From Parietaria judaica (lineage: Eukaryota > Streptophyta > Magnoliopsida > Rosales > Urticaceae): 64,000 nt of DNA. Location: NCBI GenBank assembly GCA_954871525.1, contig OX940865.1:21622420-21686419 (forward strand), written 5' to 3'. This document shows, in pieces, positions 51,313-64,000 of the stretch; position 1 is the stretch's first letter; each line of letters opens with the position of its first letter. The translations under genes and the position numbers were made by a program. The notes beneath the pieces were generated by a model. The model was given only the letters and a program-made list of their open reading frames with translations, was not told the DNA's origin and ran no database searches.

Positions 51313-54300
51313 CATAGGAAATGTTATAGCATTTCCTCTAGCATTTCTTTATTTGACATTTTTTACAACCTTAAATTTCGTACAGATTGAAAAAATAATG
51401 ATTTTAGGGCTTATACATTGGAATTTGAATATAACAAGAGTTCTCATGCAAAAATATGCAAGGATTAAATTGTTGACGAGAAATGCCATAGGAAATGTTA
51501 TAGCATTTCCTATAGCATTTCTTTATTTGACATTTTTTACAACCTTAAATTTCGAACCAATTGAAAAAATATTGATTTTAGGGATTATACATTGGAATTT
51601 GAATATAACAAGAGTTCTCATGCAAAAATATGCAAGGATTAAATTGTTGACGAAAAATGCCATAGGAAATGCTAAAACATTTCCTATAGCATTTCTTTAT
51701 TTTACATTTTTTACAACCTTAAATTTCGAACAGATTGAAAAAATAATGATTTTAGGGCTTATACATTGGAATTTGAATATAACAAGAGTTCTCATGCAAA
51801 AATAAGCAAGGATTAAATTGTTGACGAGAAATGCCATAGGAAATGCTATAGCATTTCCTATAGCATTTCTTTATTTGACATTTTTTACAACCTAAAAATT
51901 CGAACCAATTAAAAAAATAATGATTTTAGGGATTATACATTGGAATTTGAATATAACAAGAGTTCTCATGCAAAAATATGCAAGGATTAAATTGTTGACA
52001 AAAAATGCCATAAGAAATGCTATAACATTTCCTATAGCATTTCTTTATTTTACATTTTTTACAACCTTAAATTTCGAACAGATTGAAAAAAATAATGATT
52101 TTAGGGCTTATACATTGGAATTTGAATATAAGAAGAGTTCTCATGCAAAAATATGCAAGGATTAAATTGTTGACGAGAAATGCCATAGGAATTGCTATAG
52201 CATTTCCTATAGCATTTCTTTATTTGACATTTTTTACAACCTTAAATTTCAAACCAATTGAAAAAATAATGATTTTAGGGCTTATACATTGGAATTTGAA
52301 TATAACAAGAGTTCTCATGCAAAAATAAGCAAGGATTAAATTGTTGACGAGAAATGCCATAGGAAATGCTATAGCATTTCCTATAGCATTTCTTTATTTG
52401 ACATTTTTTACAACCTAAAATTTCGAACCAATTAAAAAAATAATGATTTTAGGGATTATACATTGGAATTTGAATATAACAAGAGTTCTCATGCAAAAAT
52501 ATGCAAGGATTAAATTGTTGACAAAAAATGCCATAAGAAATGCTATAACATTTCCTATAGCATTTCTTTATTTTACATTTTTTACAACCTTAAATTTCGA
52601 ACAGATTGAAAAAAATAATGATTTTAGGGCTTATACATTGGAATTTGAATATAAGAAGAGTTCTCATGCAAAAATATGCAAGGATTAAATTGTTGACGAG
52701 AAATGCCATAGGAAATGCTATAGCATTTCCTATAGCATTTCTTTATTTGACATTTTTTACAACCTTAAATTTCGAACCAATTGAAAAAATAATGATTTTA
52801 GGGATTATACATTGGAATTTGAATATAACAAGAGTTCTCATGCAAAAATATGCAAGGATTAAATTGTTGACGAGAAATGCCGTAGGAAATTCTATAGCAT
52901 TTCCTATAGCATTTCTTTATTTTACATTTTTTACAACCTTAAATTTCGAACCAATTGAAAAAATAATGATTTTAGGGCTTATACATTGGAATTTGAATAT
53001 AACAAGAGTTCTCATGCAAAAATATGCAAGGATTAAGTTGTTGACGAGAAATGCCATAGGAAATGTTATAGCATTTCCTATAGCATTTCTTTATTTGACA
53101 TTTTTTACAACCTTAAATTTCGAACAGATTGAAAAAATAATGATTTTAGGGCTTATACATTGGAATTTGAATATAACAAGAGTTCTCATGCAAAAATATG
53201 CAAGGATTAAATTGTTGACGAGAAATGCCATAGGAAATGTTATAGCATTTCTTTATTTGACATTTTTTACAACCTTAAATTTCGAACTAATTGAAAAAAT
53301 ATTGATTTTAGGGATTATAAATTGGAATTTGAATATAACAAGAGTTCTCATGCAAAAATATGCAAGGATTAAATTGTTGACGAAAAATGCCATAGGAAAT
53401 GCTAAAACATTTCCTATAGCATTTCTTTATTTTACATTTTTTACAACCTTAAATTTCGAACAGATTGAAAAAATAATGATTTTAGGGCTTATACATTGGA
53501 ATTTGAATATAACAAGAGTTCTCATGCAAAAATATGCAAGGATTAAATTGTTGAAGAGAAATGCCATAGGAAATGCTATAGCATTTCCTATAGCATTTCC
53601 TATAGCATTTCTTTATTTTAAATTTTTTACAACCTTAAATTTCGAACCAATTGAAAAAATAATGATTTTAGGGCTTATACATTGGAATTTGAATATAACA
53701 AGAGTTCTCATGCAAAAATAAGCAAGGATTAAATTGTTGACGAGAAATGCCATAGGAAATGCTATAGCATTTCCTATAGCATTTCTTTATTTGACATTTT
53801 TTACAACCTAAAATTTCGAACCAATTAAAAAAATAATGATTTTAGGGATTATACATTGGAATTTGAATATAACAAGAGTTCTCATGCAAAAATATGCAAG
53901 GATTAAATTGTTGACAAAAAATGCCATAGGAAATGCTATAACATTTCCTATAGCATTTCTTTATTTTACATTTTTTACAACCTTAAATTTCGAACAGATT
54001 GAAAAAAATAATGATTTTAGGGCTTATACATTGGAATTTGAATATAAGAAGAGTTCTCATGCAAAAATATGCAAGGATTAAATTGTTGACGAGAAATGCC
54101 ATAGGAAATGCTATAGCATTTCCTATAGCATTTCTTTATTTGACATTTTTTACAACCTTAAATTTCGAACCAATTGAAAAAATAATGATTTTAGGGATTA
54201 TACATTGGAATTTGAATATAACAAGAGTTCTCATGCAAAAATATGCAAGGATTAAATTGTTGACGAGAAATGCCGTAGGAAATTCTATAGCATTTCCTAT

Positions 54301-57300
54301 AGCATTTCTTTATTTTACATTTTTTACAATCTTAAATTTCGAACCAATTAAAAAAATAATGATTTTAGGGCTTATACATTGGAATTTGAATATAACAAGA
54401 GTTCTCATGCAAAAATATGCAAGGATTAAGTTGTTGACGAGAAATGCCATAGGAAATGTTATAGCATTTCCTATGGCATTTCTTTATTTGACATTTTTTA
54501 CAACCTTAAATTTCGAACAGATTGAAAAAATAATGATTTTAGGGCTTATACATTGGAATTTGAATATAACAAGAGTTCTCGTGCAAAAATATGCAAGGAT
54601 TAAATTGTTGACGAGAAATGCCATAGGAAATGTTATAGCATTTCCTATAGCATTTCTTTATTTGACATTTTTTACAACCTTAAATTTCGAACCAATTGAA
54701 AAAATATTGATTTTAGGGATTATACATTGGAATTTGAATATAACAAGAGTTCTCATGCAAAAATATGCAAGGATTAAATTGTTGACGAAAAATGCCATAG
54801 GAAATGCTATAACATTTCCTATAGCATTTCTTTATTTTACATTTTTTACAACCTTAAATTTCGAACAGATTGAAAAAATAATAATTTTAGGGCTTATACA
54901 TTGGAATTTGAATATAACAAGAGTTCTCATGCAAAAATAAGCAAGGATTAAATTGTTGACGAGAAATGCCATAGGAAATGCTATAGCATTTCCTATAGCA
55001 TTTCTTTATTTGACATTTTTTACAACCTAAAATTTCGAACCAATTAAAAAAATAATGATTTTAGGGATTATACATTGGAATTTGAATATAACAAGAGTTC
55101 TCATGCAAAAATATGCAAGGATTAAATTGTTGACAAAAAATGCCATAGGAAATGCTATAACATTTCCTATAGCATTTCTTTATTTTACATTTTTTACAAC
55201 CTTAAATTTCGAACAGATTGAAAAAAATAATGATTTTAGGGCTTATACATTGGAATTTGAATATAAGAAGAGTTCTCATGCAAAAATATGCAAGGATTAA
55301 ATTGTTGACGAGAAATGCCATAGGAAATGCTATAGCATTTCCGATAGCATTTCTTTATTTGACATTTTTTACAACCTTAAATTTCGAACCAATTGAAAAA
55401 ATAATGATTTTAGGGCTTATACATTGGAATTTGAATATAACAAGAGTTCTCATGCAAAAATATGCAAGGATTAAATTGTTGACGAGAAATGCCATAGGAA
55501 ATGTTATAGCATTTCCTATAGCATTTCTTTATTTTACATTTTTTACAACCTTAAATTTCGAACAGATTGAAAAAATATTGATTTTAGGGATTATACATTG
55601 GAATTCGAATATAACAAGAGTTCTCATGCAAAAATATGCAAGGATTAAATTGTTAACGAGAAATGCCATAGGAAATGTTATAGCATTTCCTATAGCATTT
55701 CTTTATTTGACATTTTTTACAACCTTAAATTTCGAACCAATTGAAAAAATATTGATTTTAGGGATTATACATTGGAATTTGAATATAACAAGAGTTCTCA
55801 TGCAAAAATATGCAAGGATTAAATTGTTGACGAAAAATGCCATATGAAATGCTATAACATTTCCTATAGCATTTCTTTATTTTACATTTTTTACAACCTT
55901 AAATTTCGAACAGATTGAAAAAATAATGATTTTAGGGCTTATACATTGGAATTTGAATATAACAAGAGTTCTCATGCAAAAATAAGCAAGGATTAAATTG
56001 TTGACGAGAAATGCCATAGGAAATGCTATAGCATTTCCTATAGCATTTCTTTATTTGACATTTTTTACAACCTAAAAATTCGAACCAGTTAAAAAAATAA
56101 TGATTTTAGGGATTATACATTGGAATTTGAATATAACAAGAGTTCTCATGCAAAAATATGCAAGGATTAAATTGTTGACAAAAAATGCCATAGGAAATGC
56201 TATAACATTTCCTATAGCATTTCTTTATTTTACATTTTTTACAACCTTAAATTTCGAACAGATTGAAAAAAATAATGATTTTAGGGCTTATACATTGGAA
56301 TTTGAATATAAGAAGAGTTCTCATGCAAAAATATGCAAGGATTAAATTGTTGACGAGAAATGCCATAGGAAATGCTATAGCATTTCCGATAGCATTTCTT
56401 TATTTGACATTTTTTACAACCTTAAATTTCGAACCAATTGAAAAAATAATGATTTTAGGGCTTATACATTGGAATTTGAATATAACAAGAGTTCTCATGC
56501 AAAAATATGCAAGGATTAAATTGTTGACGAGAAATGCCATAGGAAATGTTATAGCATTTCCTATAGCATTTCTTTATTTTACATTTTTTACAACCTTAAA
56601 TTTCGAACAGATTGAAAAAATATTGATTTTAGGGATTATACATTGGAATTTGAATATAACAAGAGTTCTCATGCAAAAATATGCAAGGATTAAATTGTTG
56701 ACGAGAAATGCCATAGGAAATGTTATAGCATTTCCTATAGCATTTCTTTATTTGACATTTTTTACAACCTTAAATTTCGAACCAATTGAAAAAATATTGA
56801 TTTTAGGGATTATACATTGGAATTTGAATATAACAAGAGTTCTCATGCAAAAATATGCAAGGATTAAATTGTTGACGAAAAATGCCATATGAAATGCTAT
56901 AACATTTCCTATATCATTTCTTTATTTTACATTTTTTACAACCTTAAATTTCGAACAGATTGAAAAAATAATGATTTTAGGGCTTATACATTGGAATTTG
57001 AATATAACAAGAGTTCTCATGCAAAAATAAGCAAGGATTAAATTGTTGACGAGAAATGCCATAGGAAATGCTATAGCATTTCCTATAGCATTTCTTTATT
57101 TGACATTTTTTACAACCTAAAAATTCGAACCAATTAAAAAAATAATGATTTTAGGGATTATACATTGGAATTTGAATATAACAAGAGTTCTCATGCAAAA
57201 ATATGCAATGATTAAATTGTTGACAAAAAATGCCATAGGAAATGCTATAACATTTCCTATAGCATTTCTTTATTTTACATTTTTTACAACCCCTAAATTT

Positions 57301-60300
57301 CGAACAGATTGAAAAAAATAATGATTTTAGGGCTTATACATTGGAATTTGAATATAAGAAGAGTTCTCATGCAAAAATATGCAAGGATTAAATTGTTGAC
57401 GAGAAATGCCATAGGAAATGCTATAGCATTTCCGATAGCATTTCTTTATTTGACATTTTTTACAACCTTAAATTTCGAACCAATTGAAAAAATAATGATT
57501 TTAGGGCTTATACATTGGAATTTGAATATAACAAGAGTTCTCATGCAAAAATATGCAAGGATTAAATTGTTGACGATAAATGCCATAGGAAATGCTATAG
57601 CATTTCCTATAGCATTTCTTTATTTTACATTTTTTACAACCTTAAATTTCGAATTGACTTAAAAAATAATGATTTTAGGGCTTATACATTGGAATTTGAA
57701 TATAACAAGAGTTCTCATGCAAAAATAAGCAAGGATTAAATTGTTGACGAGAAATGCCATAGGAAATGCTATAGCATTTCCTATAGCATTTCTTTATTTG
57801 ACATTTTTTACAACCTAAAATTTCGAACCAATTAAAAAAATAATGATTTTAGGGATTATACATTGGAATTTGAATATAACAAAAGTTCTCATGCAAAAAT
57901 ATGCAAGGATTAAATTGTTGACAAAAAATGCCATAGGAAATGCTATAACATTTCCTATAGCATTTCTTTATTTTACATTTTTTACAACCTTAAATTTCGA
58001 ACCAATTGAAAAAATAATGATTTTAGGGCATATATATTGGAATTTGAATATAACAAGAGTTCTCATGCAAAAATATGCAAGGATTAAATTGTTGACGATA
58101 AATGCCATAGGAAATGCTATAGCATTTCCTATAGCAATTCTTTATTTTAAATTTTTTACAACCTTAAATTTCGAACAGACTGAAAAAATAATGATTTTAG
58201 GGCTTATACATTGGAATTTGAATATAACAAGAGTTCTCATGCAAAAATAAGCAAGGATTAAATTGTTGACGAGAAATGCCATAGGAAATGCTATAGCATT
58301 TCCTATAGCATTTCTTTATTTGACATTTTTTACAACCTAAAATTTCGAACCAATTAAAAAAATAATGATTTTAGGGATTATACATTGGAATTTAAATATA
58401 ACAAGAGTTCTCATGCAAAAATATGCAAGGATTAAATTGTTGACAAAAAATGCCATAGGAAATGCTATAACATTTCCTATAGCATTTCTTAATTTTACAT
58501 TTTTTACAACCTTAAATTTTGAACAGATTGAAAAAATAATGATTTTAGGGCTTATACATTGGAATTTGAATATAAGAAGAGTTCTCATGCAAAAATATGC
58601 AAGGGTTAAATTGTTGACGAGAAATGCCATAGGAAATGCTATAGCATTTCCTATAGCATTTCTTTATTTGACATTTTTTACAACCTTAAATTTCGAACCA
58701 ATTGAAAAAATAATGATTTTAGGGATTATACATTGGAATTTGAATATAACAAGAGTTCTTATACAAAAATATACAAGGATTAAATTGTTGACGAGAAATG
58801 CCATAGGAAATGCTATAGCATTTCCTATAGCATTTCTTTATTTTACATTTTTTACAACCTTAAATTTCGAACAGATTGAAAAAATAATGATTTTAGGGCT
58901 TATACATTGGAATTTGAATATAACAAGAGTTCTCATGCAAAAATATGCAAGGATTAAATTGTTGACAAAAAATGCCATAGGAAATGCTATAGAATTTCCT
59001 ATAGCATTTCTTTAATTTACATTTTTTACAACCTTAAATTTTGAACCGATTGAAAAAATAATGATTTTAGGGCTTATACATTGGAATTTGAATATAACAA
59101 GAGTTCTCATGCAAAAATATGCAAGGATTAAATTGTTGACGAGAAATGGCATAGGAAATGCTATAGCATTTCCTATAGCATTTCTTTATTTGACATTTTT
59201 TACAACCTTAAATTTCGAACCAATTGAAAAAATAATGATTTTAGGGATTATACATTGGAATTTGAATATAACAAGAGTTCCCATGCATAAATATGCAAGG
59301 ATTCAATTGTTGACGAGAAATGCCATAGGAAATGCTATAGCATTTCCTATAGCATTTCTTTATTTTACATTTTTTACAACCTTAAATTTCGAACCAATTG
59401 AAAAAATAATGATTTTAGGGCTTATACATTGGAATTTGAATATAACAAGAGTTCTCATGCAAAAATATGCAAGGATTAAATTGTTGACGATAAATGCCAT
59501 AGGAAATGCTATAGCATTTCCTATAGCATTTCTTTATTTGACATTTTTTACAACCTTAAATTTCAAACCAATTGAAAAAATAATGATTTTAGGGATTATA
59601 CATTGGAATTTGAATATAACAAGAGTGCTCATGCAAAAAATATGCAAGGATTAAATTGTTGACGAGAAATGCCATAGGAAATTCTATAGCATTTCCTATA
59701 GCATTTCTTTATTTTACATTTTTTACAACCTTAAATTTCGAACCAATTGAAAAAATAATGATTTTAGGGCTTATACATTGGAATTTGAATATAACAAGAG
59801 TTCTCATGCAAAAATACGCAAGGATTAAATTGTTGGCGAGAAATGCCATAGGAAATGCTATAGCATTTCCTATAGCATTTCTTTATTTGACATTTTTTAC
59901 AACCTAAAATTTCGAACCAATTAAAAAAATAATGATTTTAGGGATTATACATTGGAATTTGAATATAACAAAAGTTCTCATGCAAAAATATGCAAGGATT
60001 AAATTGTTGACAAAAAATGCCATAGGAAATGCTATAACATTTCCTATAGCATTTCTTTATTTTACATTTTTTACAACCTTAAATTTCGAACCAATTGAAA
60101 AAATAATGATTTTAGGGCATATATATTGGAATTTGAATATAACAAGAGTTCTCATGCAAAAATATGCAAGGATTAAATTGTTGACGATAAATGCCATAGG
60201 AAATGCTATAGCATTTCCTATAGCAATTCTTTATTTTAAATTTTTTACAACCTTAAATTTCGAACAGACTGAAAAAATAATGATTTTAGGGCTTATACAT

Positions 60301-63300
60301 TGGAATTTGAATATAACAAGAGTTCTCATGCAAAAATAAGCAAGGATTAAATTGTTGACGAGAAATGCCATAGGAAATGCTATAGCATTTCCTATAGCAT
60401 TTCTTTATTTGACATTTTTTACAACCTAAAATTTCGAACCAATTAAAAAAATAATGATTTTAGGGATTATACATTGGAATTTGAATATAACAAGATTTCT
60501 CATGCAAAAATATACAAGGATTAAATTGTTGACAAAAAATGCCATAGGAAATGCTATAACATTTCCTATAGCATTTCTTAATTTTACATTTTTTACAACC
60601 TTAAATTTTGAACAGATTGAAAAAATAATGATTTTAGGGCTTATACATTGGAATTTGAATATAAGAAGAGTTCTCATGCAAAAATATGCAAGGATTAAAT
60701 TGTTGACGAGAAATGGCATAGGAAATGCTATAGCATTTCCGATAGCATTTCTTTATTTGACATTTTTTACAACCTTAAATTTCGAACCAATTGAAAAAAT
60801 AATGCTTTTAGGGCATATATATTGGAATTTGAATATAACAAGAGTTCTCATGCAAAAATATGCAAGGATTAAATTGTTGACGATAAATGCCATAGGAAAT
60901 GCTATAGCATTTCCTATAGCAATTCTTTATTTTAAATTTTTTACAACCTTAAATTTCGAACAGACTGAAAAAATAATGATTTTAGGGCTTATACATTGGA
61001 ATTTGAATATAACAAGAGTTCTCATGCAAAAATAAGCAAGGATTAAATTGTTGACGAGAAATGCCATAGGAAATGCTATAGCATTTCCTATAGCATTTCT
61101 TTATTTGACATTTTTTACAACCTAAAATTTCGAACCAATTAAAAAAATAATGATTTTAGGGATTATACATTGGAATTTGAATATAACAAGATTTCTCATG
61201 CAAAAATATACAAGGATTAAATTGTTGACAAAAAATGCCATAGGAAATGCTATAACATTTCCTATAGCATTTCTTAATTTTACATTTTTTACAACCTTAA
61301 ATTTTGAACAGATTGAAAAAATAATGATTTTAGGGCTTATACATTGGAATTTGAATATAAGAAGAGTTCTCATGCAAAAATATGCAAGGATTAAATTGTT
61401 GACGAGAAATGGCATAGGAAATGCTATAGCATTTCCGATAGCATTTCTTTATTTGACATTTTTTACAACCTTAAATTTCGAACCAATTGAAAAAATAATG
61501 ATTTTAGGGCTTATACATTGGAATTTGAATATAACAAGAGTTCTCATGCAAAAATATGCAAGGATTAAATTGTTGACGATAAATGCCATAGGAAATGCTA
61601 TAGCATTTCCTATAGCATTTCTTTATTTTACATTTTTTACAACCTTAAATTTCGAATTGACTGAAAAAATAATGATTTTAGGGCTTATACATTGGAATTT
61701 GAATATAAAGGGAGTTCTCATGCAAAAATATGCAAGGATTAAATTGTTGACAAAAAATGCCATAGGAAATGCTATAACATTTCCTATAGCATTTCTTAAT
61801 TTTACATTTTTTACAACCTTAAATTTTGAACAGATTGAAAAAATAATGATTTTAGGGCTTATACATTGGAATTTGAATATAAGAAGAGTTCTCATGCAAA
61901 AATATGCAAGGATTAAATTGTTGACGATAAATGCCATAGGAAATGCTATAGCATTTCCTATAGCATTTCTTTATTTGACATTTTTTACAACCTTAAATTT
62001 CGAACCAATTAAAAAAATAATGATTTTAGGGATTATACATTGGAATTTGAATATAACAAGATTTCTCATGCAAAAATATACAAGGATTAAATTGTTGACA
62101 AAAAATGCCATAGGAAATGCTATAACATTTCCTATAGCATTTCTTAATTTTACATTTTTTACAACCTTAAATTTTGAACAGATTGAAAAAATAATGATTT
62201 TAGGGCTTATACATTGGAATTTGAATATAAGAAGAGTTCTCATGCAAAAATATGCAAGGATTAAATTGTTGACGATAAATGCCATAGGAAATGCTATAGC
62301 ATTTCCTATAGCATTTCTTTATTTGACATTTTTTACAACCTTAAATTTCAAACCAATTGAAAAAATAATGATTTTAGGGATTATACATTGGAATTTGAAT
62401 ATAACAAGAGTTCTCATGCAAAAATATGCAAGGATTAAATTGTTGACGAGAAATGCCATAGGAAATTCTATAGCATTTCCTATAGCATTTCTTTATTTTA
62501 CATTTTTTACAACCTTAAATTTCGAACCAATTGAAAAAATAATGATTTTAGGGCTTATACATTGGAATTTGAATATAACAAGAGTTCTCATGCAAAAATA
62601 CGCAAGGATTAAATTGTTGGCGAGAAATGCTATAGCATTTCCTATAGCATTTCTTTATTTGACATTTTTTACAACCTAAAATTTCGAACCAATTAAAAAA
62701 ATAATGATTTTAGGGATTATACATTGGAATTTGAATATAACAAAAGTTCTCATGCAAAAATATGCAAGGATTAAATTGTTGACAAAAAATGCCATAGGAA
62801 ATGCTATAACATTTCCTATAGCATTTCTTTATTTTACATTTTTTACAACCTTAAATTTCGAACCAATTGAAAAAATAATGATTTTAGGGCATATATATTG
62901 GAAATTGAATATAACAAGAGTTCTCATGCAAAAATATGCAAGGATTAAATTGTTGACGATAAATGCCATAGGAAATGCTATAGCATTTCCTATAGCAATT
63001 CTTTATTTTAAATTTTTTACAACCTTAAATTTCGAACAGACTGAAAAAATAATGATTTTAGGGCTTATACATTGGAATTTGAATATAACAAGAGTTCTCA
63101 TGCAAAAATAAGCAAGGATTAAATTGTTGACGAGAAATGCCATAGGAAATGCTATAGCATTTCCTATAGCATTTCTTTATTTGACATTTTTTACAACCTA
63201 AAATTTCGAACCAATTAAAAAAATAATGATTTTAGGGATTATACATTGGAATTTGAATATAACAAGATTTCTCATGCAAAAATATGCAAGGATTAAATTG

Positions 63301-64000
63301 TTGACAAAAAATGCCATAGGAAATGCTATAACATTTCCTATAGCATTTCTTAATTTTACATTTTTTACAACCTTAAATTTTGAACAGATTGAAAAAATAA
63401 TGATTTTAGGGCTTATACATTGGAATTTGAATATAAGAAGAGTTCTCATGCAAAAATATGCAAGGGTTAAATTGTTGACGAGAAATGCCATAGGAAATGC
63501 TATAGCATTTCCTATAGCATTTCTTTATTTGACATTTTTTACAACCTTAAATTTCGAACCAATTGAAAAAATAATGATTTTAGGGCTTATACATTGGAAT
63601 TTGAATATAACAAGAGTTCTCATGCAAAAATACGCAAGGATTAAATTGTTGGCGAGAAATGCCATAGGAAATGCTATAGCATTTTCTATAGCATTTCTTT
63701 ATTTGACATTTTTTACAACCTTAAATTTCGAACCAATTGAAAAAATAATGATTTTAGGGATTATACATTGGAATTTGAATATAACAAGAGTTCTCATGCA
63801 AAAATATGCAAGGATTAAATTGTTGAAGAAAAATACCATATAGCATTTCCTATAGCATTTCTTTATTTTACATTTTTTACAACCTTAAATTTCGAACAGA
63901 TTGAAAAAATAATGATTTTAGGGATTATACATTGGAATTTGAATATAACAAGAGTTCTCATGCAAAAATATGCAAGGATTAAAGTGTTGACGAGAAATGC
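51313..64000. repeat. Modular higher-order array with variable monomer number
   Basis: Modules start at 51920, 52443, 53836, 55055, 56100, 57145, 57843, 58365, 59932, 60454, 61150, 62704 and 63226. Spacings are 523, 1393, 1219, 1045, 1045, 698, 522, 1567, 522, 696, 1554 and 522 bp, i.e. about 3, 8, 7, 6, 6, 4, 3, 9, 3, 4, 9 and 3 monomers. Every start follows the same marker monomer: CAAAAATAAGCAAGG (TAA stop), TTTGACATTTTTTACAACC then TAAAA, usually CCAATTAAAAAAATAATG. The first monomer always has TTGACAAAAAATGCC. 55055-56099 and 56100-57144 are near-identical neighbours. The 3-monomer cassette at 57843-58364 recurs at 59932-60453 and 62704-63225. The array runs off the right edge. No gene is seen. 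Confidence 0.9.
53581..53592. repeat. Extra 12-bp unit in a monomer (186-bp monomer)
   Basis: The arm block TTTCCTATAGCA occurs one extra time here (GCATTTCCTATAGCATTTCC then TATAGCATTTC), lengthening the monomer by 12 bp. Monomers lacking one block occur near 927, 9924, 13190, 14216 and 53240, and another 12-bp loss near 62627 explains the 1,554-bp (1566 minus 12) module. The block is a slippage unit of the dyad and keeps the reading frame. Confidence 0.85.

Noticed and set aside
61623..62285. Minus-strand open frames of 62-104 codons (e.g. 5096-5284, 16472-16681, 58337-58630, 61623-61937)
   Set aside because: Complementary-strand read-through of the same satellite, repeated with every higher-order unit. 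No start context or domain.
1..64000. CRISPR array
   Set aside because: Repeats are directly adjacent 174-bp monomers without unique spacers of constant length, and no cas-like genes are present.
1..64000. tRNA, rRNA or telomere repeats
   Set aside because: No cloverleaf-like block with an A/B-box pattern, no rRNA core motifs and no TTTAGGG-type runs were seen. The isolated TTTTAGGG in the monomer is part of ATGATTTTAGGG and is not tandem.

Overview
This window is a long tandem satellite DNA array from what is most likely a plant nuclear genome, broken once by a solo LTR of a retrotransposon. I support no protein-coding gene and no tRNA, rRNA or CRISPR array. Apart from the LTR at 1611-4358, essentially every base belongs to one AT-rich satellite family. 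The basic monomer is 174 bp and about 28% GC (counted on one consensus monomer, e.g. 22946-23119), giving about 350 monomers in head-to-tail order. The plant assignment rests on the LTR (2.7 kb, TG...CA ends, 5-bp target duplication, plant-style TATA box) and on the general form of the array. I cannot name the species. Length, AT-richness, a 44-bp dyad in each monomer and layered higher-order repeats (HORs) resemble centromeric or pericentromeric satellites, but that role is inferred.

Layout. (1) 1-1610: diverged monomers of mixed types. (2) 1611-4358: solo LTR inserted into the dyad of a monomer, flanked by the 5-bp duplication AGCAT. (3) 4359-9120: array resuming mid-monomer, then a 4-monomer HOR of about 695 bp from 5297. 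(4) 9121-15605: irregular, diverged monomers with local duplications (520 bp; about 1.54 kb). (5) 15606-21727: an alternating 6-monomer (1042 bp) and 5-monomer (868 bp) HOR carrying a diagnostic GTCGAC site. (6) 21728-22512: transition. (7) 22513-36825 and 37000-51312: two almost identical 14.3-kb blocks at an offset of 14,487 bp, separated by one non-matching monomer. Each block contains its own smaller HORs (2-, 4- and 6-mers sharing a TTTTGCAGTTTTT marker; a 9-mer of 1566 bp). (8) 51313-64000: modules of 3, 4, 6, 7, 8 or 9 monomers, all starting with the same marker monomer.

Left and right halves differ. A divergent monomer subtype (B-type) and the two-base-shorter dyad centre (GCTAGC) occur only left of about 21.7 kb, as does the LTR. 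The right 42 kb is more homogeneous and carries the largest duplication. This suggests older, decaying array on the left and recently amplified array on the right.

The monomer is 58 x 3 bp and one + frame lacks stops, so chains of monomers give open frames up to 745 codons. I regard these as arithmetic artefacts: recurrent stops, amino-acid-changing variants and frame-shifting monomers are spread and homogenised freely.
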